The notes under the pieces were generated by a model. It made no database searches and was not told where the DNA came from. It saw nothing but the letters and a program-made list of their open reading frames with translations. Positions 63,941-64,000 of a stretch of DNA of 64,000 nt are shown one piece after another. The DNA lies in assembly GCA_920105625.2 (NCBI GenBank), contig OV050032.1, positions 103,958,542 through 104,022,541 of the forward strand. The letters run 5' to 3'. Position 1 is the stretch's first letter, and the number at the start of each line of letters is the position of its first letter. The translations under genes were made by a program, and so were the position numbers. The DNA comes from Clusia tigrina (Eukaryota; Arthropoda; Insecta; Diptera; Clusiidae).

Positions 63941-64000
63941 TTGCAACATACAAATGCTTGTAACATTTTACTGGAGCGTTATAAAACCTTGAAATTTTGT
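63941..64000 (+). repeat. Start of a further A unit, cut by the window end
   Basis: TTGTAACATTTTACTGG and GCGTTATAAAACC show that another HOR copy begins here. The array therefore continues to the right. Confidence 0.92.

Larger units (their letters stand above)
1..64000 (+). repeat. 196-bp satellite DNA array, head-to-tail, whole window
   Basis: The same 196-bp unit can be followed without a break from base 1 to base 64,000, always in the same orientation. Landmarks recur in every unit: GAAATTTTGTAACAA, AGTACTCGAG, ATCGCTCAAAG, CTACCCTAGAGTCCC, GGTACGTCC, TTTGCAACATACAAATGC and TTTTTACTGGAGCGTC. Using the phase set at base 1, there are 327 units to 63,987 plus 13 bases. My consensus has 66 A, 56 T, 48 C and 26 G (about 38% GC). 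Adjacent units usually differ at a handful of positions, while units one HOR period apart are almost identical. Arrays of this size are known from eukaryotic centromeric or heterochromatic regions, and the plant origin is only inferred from general style. No unique flanking DNA is seen, so the array extends past both ends of the window. Confidence 0.99.

Noticed and set aside
1..64000. CRISPR array
   Set aside because: Repeats of 196 bp abut with no unique spacers, and no cas genes are present.
1..64000. CENP-B box
   Set aside because: I looked for the TTCG...CGGG pattern on both strands in the consensus and main variants and did not find it. CTCGAACC units give TTCG on the minus strand but no matching CGGG at the right spacing.
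1..64000. Inverted units or interspersed transposons
   Set aside because: All landmarks read in the same direction, and unit-length accounting leaves no room for inserted foreign DNA.

Overview
The window is one uninterrupted tandem satellite array. A 196-bp monomer (consensus about 62% A+T) repeats head-to-tail in one orientation from the first base to the last, and the array runs out of the window at both ends. I found no protein-coding gene, tRNA, rRNA, transposon, CRISPR array or unique spacer. An array this long, with nested higher-order repeats (HORs), points to a eukaryotic centromeric, pericentromeric or subtelomeric heterochromatin block from a long-read assembly. The monomer style (nucleosome-sized, moderately AT-rich, with a 'GGCCATAACTTC'-like core) reminds me of plant satellites. 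That is an impression, and I cannot name the species or a catalogued satellite family.

Accounting: taking the repeat phase from position 1, the array holds 327 units ending at 63,987, plus 13 bases of a 328th. All departures from 196 bp that I found sum to -105 bp, and 327 x 196 - 105 = 63,987 exactly, so the census of length variants closes. They are three 2-bp deletions (TA) near 4.66, 6.81 and 8.77 kb; one +1 near 10.34 kb; twelve -1 variants between 25.2 and 54.6 kb; three -2 variants near 43.16, 51.38 and 56.48 kb; nine +1 T-tract variants from 43.3 kb on; two 5-bp deletions near 61.47 and 63.23 kb; and one +27/-108 pair at 59.88-60.59 kb.

Layout: (1) 1-18 kb is a mixture of many monomer variants with short duplications: a 4-mer at 4.85-6.2 kb, a 10-mer at 6.2-9.7 kb, a 2-mer at 11.3-12.1 kb, a 4-mer at 13.1-14.2 kb and a 6-mer at 15.8-18.2 kb. 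(2) 18.0-24.7 kb is a 17-mer (3,332 bp) in two nearly identical copies. (3) 24.97-32.5 kb is a 19-mer (3,723 bp) in two copies. (4) 32.24-38.2 kb is a 15-mer (2,939 bp) in two copies. (5) 36.2-50 kb holds four copies of a 14-mer (2,742 bp), separated by an 11-unit linker and by a 3-unit deleted version of it. (6) 49.36-59.55 kb is a 26-mer (5,095 bp) in two copies. (7) 59.5-60.6 kb holds a 0.71-kb foreign-phase insert. (8) 61.2-64 kb is a 5-mer/4-mer/5-mer series.

The biology that can be read here is array evolution rather than gene function. Unequal exchange leaves hybrid monomers at its joints, conversion leaves a mosaic monomer, and one event looks like break repair with a filler copied from the array. 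I saw no novel enzymatic or defence system.
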